This document shows, one piece after another, positions 6,116 through 8,195 of a DNA stretch of 8,195 nt; within the stretch, counting starts at the first letter, position 1, and every line of letters starts with the position of its first letter. The stretch spans positions 1 to 8,195 of the forward strand of contig CAKSGG010000141.1 of NCBI GenBank assembly GCA_934454215.1, given 5' to 3'. A program made the position numbers and the translations under genes. The notes beneath the pieces were generated by a model. The model was not told the origin of the DNA, did no database searches, and saw only the letters and a program-made list of their open reading frames with translations. This stretch comes from an uncultured Clostridia bacterium (GTDB lineage Bacteria; Bacillota; Clostridia; UBA1381).

Positions 6116-7648
6116 ATGGAAGAAAAAGAATTGTCACAGCTTTTAAAAATAAGACGTGATAAGCTGGCGGAGCTTCAAAGTGAGGGCAGAGACCCATTTA
6201 AAATAACGAAATACAACCGCACACATTCATCAAAAGATATATGTGAAAACTGTAAGACCGAAGAACGCACAATCAGCGTCAGAGGCGAAGAAAAGCAGAT
6301 AACCGCAAAAATTTCACCGCTTGACGGACAATCTGTTTCCGTTGCCGGAAGAATTATGTCAAAAAGAGGCATGGGAAAGGTCGGATTTGTTCATATTGCG
6401 GATTTGGACGGTCAGATTCAGCTTTTCGTCAAAAAAGATATTTTGGGCGAGGAAGAATATAATCGTTTTAAAAAGCTTGATATAGGCGATATTGTCGGTG
6501 CCGAAGGCGAAGTATTCACAACACAGACAGGCGAAATATCAATCAGACCGAGCAAAATTACACTTTTGTCAAAGTCACTTCAGCCGCTGCCCGAAAAATT
6601 CCACGGAATGACAAATACCGATTTGCGTTACAGACAGCGTTACACCGATTTGATTATGAACAGAGACGTTAAAGATGTTTTTGTAAAGCGTTCAAAAATC
6701 ATTTCCTCTATCAGAAGCTATCTGAATAATCAGGGATTTTTGGAGGTTGAAACTCCTATGCTTGTTTCAAATGCGGGAGGTGCTGCGGCACGTCCGTTTG
6801 AAACGCATTTTAATGCGCTCGATGAGGATTTTAAGCTTAGAATATCATTGGAGCTGTATTTGAAGCGTTTGATTGTAGGCGGACTTGAAAGAGTTTATGA
6901 AATAGGAAGAGTTTTCAGAAACGAGGGCTTGGACACACGCCATAATCCCGAATTTACGCTTATGGAGCTGTATCAGGCATACACCGACTATCACGGCATG
7001 ATGGATTTAACCGAAAATCTTTACCGTCATGTTGCCCAAGAGGTTTTGGGAACAACCAAAATTGTGTATAACGGAATTGAAATGGATTTGGGCAAACCGT
7101 TTGAGAGAATTACTATGCTTGACGCAGTAAAGAAATATTCAGGCGTTGACTTTAATGAAATTAAAACATTGGAGGAAGCACGTGCAGCAGCAAAAGAACA
7201 TCATGTTGAATTTGAGCAGAGACACAGCAAGGGTGAAATTTTAAATCTGTTCTTTGAGGAATATGTTGAGGAACATTTGATTCAGCCGACATTTGTAATG
7301 GACCACCCTGTCGAGATTTCGCCGCTTACAAAGAAAAAGCCCGACAATCCCGACTATGTTGAACGTTTTGAGTTCTTCATGAACGGCTGGGAAATGGCAA
7401 ATGCGTACTCGGAATTAAATGACCCGATTGACCAGAGAGAACGTTTTAAGGCTCAGGAGGAGCAGCTGGCGCAGGGTAATGATGAGGCAAATACAACAGA
7501 TGAAGACTTCATGAATGCGCTTGAAATAGGAATGCCCCCGACAGGAGGTATAGGGTTTGGCATCGACCGTATGTGTATGCTGCTTACAGATTCAGCCGCA
7601 ATAAGAGACGTGCTGCTGTTCCCGACAATGAAGCCGTTGGATAAATAA
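6116..7648 (+). CDS. lysS: Lysyl-tRNA synthetase, class II
   Basis: This 510-residue enzyme charges tRNA-Lys with lysine using ATP in the cytosol, as a homodimer. An N-terminal OB-fold anticodon-binding domain spans roughly residues 74-150 (VSVAGRIMSKRGMGKVGF). The class II core follows: motif 1 around FLEVETPML (208-216), motif 2 GRVFRNEGLDTRHNPEF (264-280) and motif 3 GIGFGIDRMCMLL (478-490). GGAAARPF (221-228), MDHPVEISPL (395-404) and ELNDPIDQRERF (433-444) are also typical of bacterial LysS. Compared with B. subtilis LysS as I recall it, the stretch before the OB fold is about 13 residues longer and holds a CENC pair (43-46). The ribosome site is AAGGA (6101-6105), ten bases before ATG. 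It is usual for this gene to follow greA in Firmicutes; here it does not. The catalytic motifs look intact. Confidence 0.97.
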   Translation: MEEKELSQLLKIRRDKLAELQSEGRDPFKITKYNRTHSSKDICENCKTEERTISVRGEEKQITAKISPLDGQSVSVAGRIMSKRGMGKVGFVHIADLDGQIQLFVKKDILGEEEYNRFKKLDIGDIVGAEGEVFTTQTGEISIRPSKITLLSKSLQPLPEKFHGMTNTDLRYRQRYTDLIMNRDVKDVFVKRSKIISSIRSYLNNQGFLEVETPMLVSNAGGAAARPFETHFNALDEDFKLRISLELYLKRLIVGGLERVYEIGRVFRNEGLDTRHNPEFTLMELYQAYTDYHGMMDLTENLYRHVAQEVLGTTKIVYNGIEMDLGKPFERITMLDAVKKYSGVDFNEIKTLEEARAAAKEHHVEFEQRHSKGEILNLFFEEYVEEHLIQPTFVMDHPVEISPLTKKKPDNPDYVERFEFFMNGWEMANAYSELNDPIDQRERFKAQEEQLAQGNDEANTTDEDFMNALEIGMPPTGGIGFGIDRMCMLLTDSAAIRDVLLFPTMKPLDK

Positions 7649-7655
7649 ACACGGC

Positions 7656-7683
7656 AAAAACCCAGTGTTTATGCGGGTTTGAG
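7656..7683. other. Candidate attachment core or weak lysS terminator
   Basis: AAACCC (7658-7663) and GGGTTT (7675-7680) form a 6-bp inverted repeat around 11 bases. It lies 9 bases beyond the lysS stop. Paired short arms around a spacer are the usual core layout for tyrosine recombinases. The plus strand has only a short T-run, so as a lysS terminator it would be weak. The site role is inference; no second copy is visible in the window. Confidence 0.3.
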
Positions 7684-7694
7684 AAAACGGAAGT

Positions 7695-7730
7695 GCTTAA
7701 AAAGCTTAAGCCTTAAGCCAAATTTAAGCC
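7695..7730. repeat. Cluster of short direct repeats TTAAGCC/GCTTAA
   Basis: TTAAGCC occurs three times (7706-7712, 7713-7719, 7724-7730), with GCTTAA at 7695-7700 and again at 7704-7709. GAAAACGG flanks the cluster at 7683-7690 and 7738-7745. Short, closely spaced direct repeats beside a possible core resemble integrase arm-binding sites, though the copies are short. Confidence 0.55.
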
Positions 7731-7750
7731 AAAAGGTGAAAACGGATACA

Positions 7751-7850
7751 TTTAGCACAAATAATCAGGTAAAAAGTCTTGTAAAACTTAGGTTTTGCAA
7801 GGCTTTTTTTGTGTCTTGAAATAAATTTAATTTGTGTTATTTGTGCCAAA
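7751..7850. repeat. Inverted repeat enclosing a terminator
   Basis: TTTAGCACAAATAA (7751-7764) is inverted, with one mismatch in 14, at TTATTTGTGCCAAA (7837-7850). It encloses the terminator hairpin at 7775-7804. ATTTGTG also repeats directly at 7830-7836 and 7839-7845. Confidence 0.6.
7775..7810 (+). terminator. Strong Rho-independent terminator
   Basis: A 13-bp stem with two G-U pairs (7775-7787 with 7792-7804) has a TTAG loop and a run of seven T (7804-7810). It most likely ends lysS transcripts, although it lies 127 bases past the lysS stop. It could instead belong to the region that follows if that is foreign. Confidence 0.88.
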
Positions 7851-7876
7851 ACTACAGCGCTTCATTGTTGGAGCAG

Positions 7877-7884
7877 AAAGGAGG
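7877..7884 (+). promoter_or_regulatory. Ribosome binding site AAAGGAGG
   Basis: A full-length Shine-Dalgarno lies five bases before the ATG at 7890. It fixes the start and rules out the in-frame ATG at 7809, which would overlap the terminator's T-tract. Confidence 0.92.
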
Positions 7885-7889
7885 ATTTT

Positions 7890-8186
7890 ATGAAAAAACT
7901 AAAGGGAAATTTCACAACTATTTTAAACAAGATTATCACCGATAAGAATATCAGCGGTAACGAATTTAAGATACTGTGTTATCTCTGTATGAGGTCAGGG
8001 AATGACAACTCCTGCTTCCCTTCTCTTGATACGATACATCAGGAAACAGGTATTGGTTTAACAACTGTCAAAAACACAATACCTAAATTGGTTAAGTCGG
8101 GTTACATAATCAAAGTCAATCGCAAAAAGAAAAACGGATGCTCCACATCCAATCTATATCGATTGACTGATAAAGTGCTTGAATAA
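7890..8186 (+). CDS. Winged-helix (HTH_36-like) DNA-binding protein
   Basis: This 98-residue protein is essentially one winged-helix domain. NISGNEFKILCYLC (20-33) is the first helix. CFPSLDTIHQETG (42-54) then TTVKNTIPKLVKSGYI (58-73) give the helix-turn-helix, and a basic wing follows (NRKKKNG, 77-83) with NLYRLTD (88-94). The pattern matches the HTH_36 type, which I recall from plasmid, phage and integrative-element proteins, often near replication or transfer genes. It probably binds DNA, either as a regulator or in element replication. No effector domain is present. Only a weak promoter (TTGAAA at 7816-7821 with TATTTG at 7838-7843) is visible upstream. The next codon after its stop is ATG (8187-8189), so a coupled gene may begin there, but only nine bases remain. 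It could also be an ordinary chromosomal regulator. Confidence 0.8.
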   Translation: MKKLKGNFTTILNKIITDKNISGNEFKILCYLCMRSGNDNSCFPSLDTIHQETGIGLTTVKNTIPKLVKSGYIIKVNRKKKNGCSTSNLYRLTDKVLE

Positions 8187-8195
8187 ATGGTGGTT

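Noticed and set aside
7809..7889. A 27-residue extension of the winged-helix protein
   Set aside because: It would start in the terminator T-tract, while AAAGGAGG fits the start at 7890 exactly.

Overview
The window looks like a chromosomal segment of a low- to moderate-GC Firmicute of the class Clostridia, probably a gut Lachnospiraceae- or Oscillospiraceae-like lineage. The grounds are strong AGGAGG-type ribosome sites, sigma-A promoters of TTGACA/TATAAT type, a secreted protein that joins a copper-amine-oxidase-N-like domain to a CAP domain through a Pro-Thr linker, and clostridial-looking forms of PurA and LysS. No rRNA, tRNA, CRISPR array or insertion sequence was seen.

Layout. Bases 1-383 are the 3' end of htpG (+), closed by a strong hairpin that appears to work in both directions. 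Facing it is a secreted CAP/SCP-domain protein (443-1432, -) with its own promoter. Next is a four-gene minus-strand operon read from a promoter near 5616-5644: purC (4852-5559), purB (3404-4837), a small membrane protein resembling CrtO-type acyltransferases (2878-3399) and purA (1566-2840). Gaps inside it are 14, 4 and 37 bases. A divergent promoter about 70 bases away drives a 71-residue four-cysteine protein of unknown function (5740-5955). An AT-rich gap with a promoter precedes lysS (6116-7648). After lysS comes a repeat-rich 241-base spacer, then a 98-residue winged-helix protein (7890-8186) of a type common on mobile elements.

How the genes fit together. PurC and PurA each attach aspartate to a purine intermediate and PurB removes fumarate from both products. 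The operon therefore groups the two aspartate-to-fumarate nitrogen transfers of AMP synthesis. The membrane gene between purB and purA has no obvious place in that pathway. HtpG (chaperone) and LysS (tRNA charging) are housekeeping.

Most of the window is ordinary core genome. The parts worth a second look are the acyltransferase-like gene inside the purine operon, the conserved-looking small Cys protein with a dyad centred on its -10 box, and the lysS 3' spacer. That spacer holds an inverted AAACCC/GGGTTT core, short direct repeats and inverted repeats, and may be the edge of an integrated element. I found no clear evidence of a complete undescribed system inside the window.
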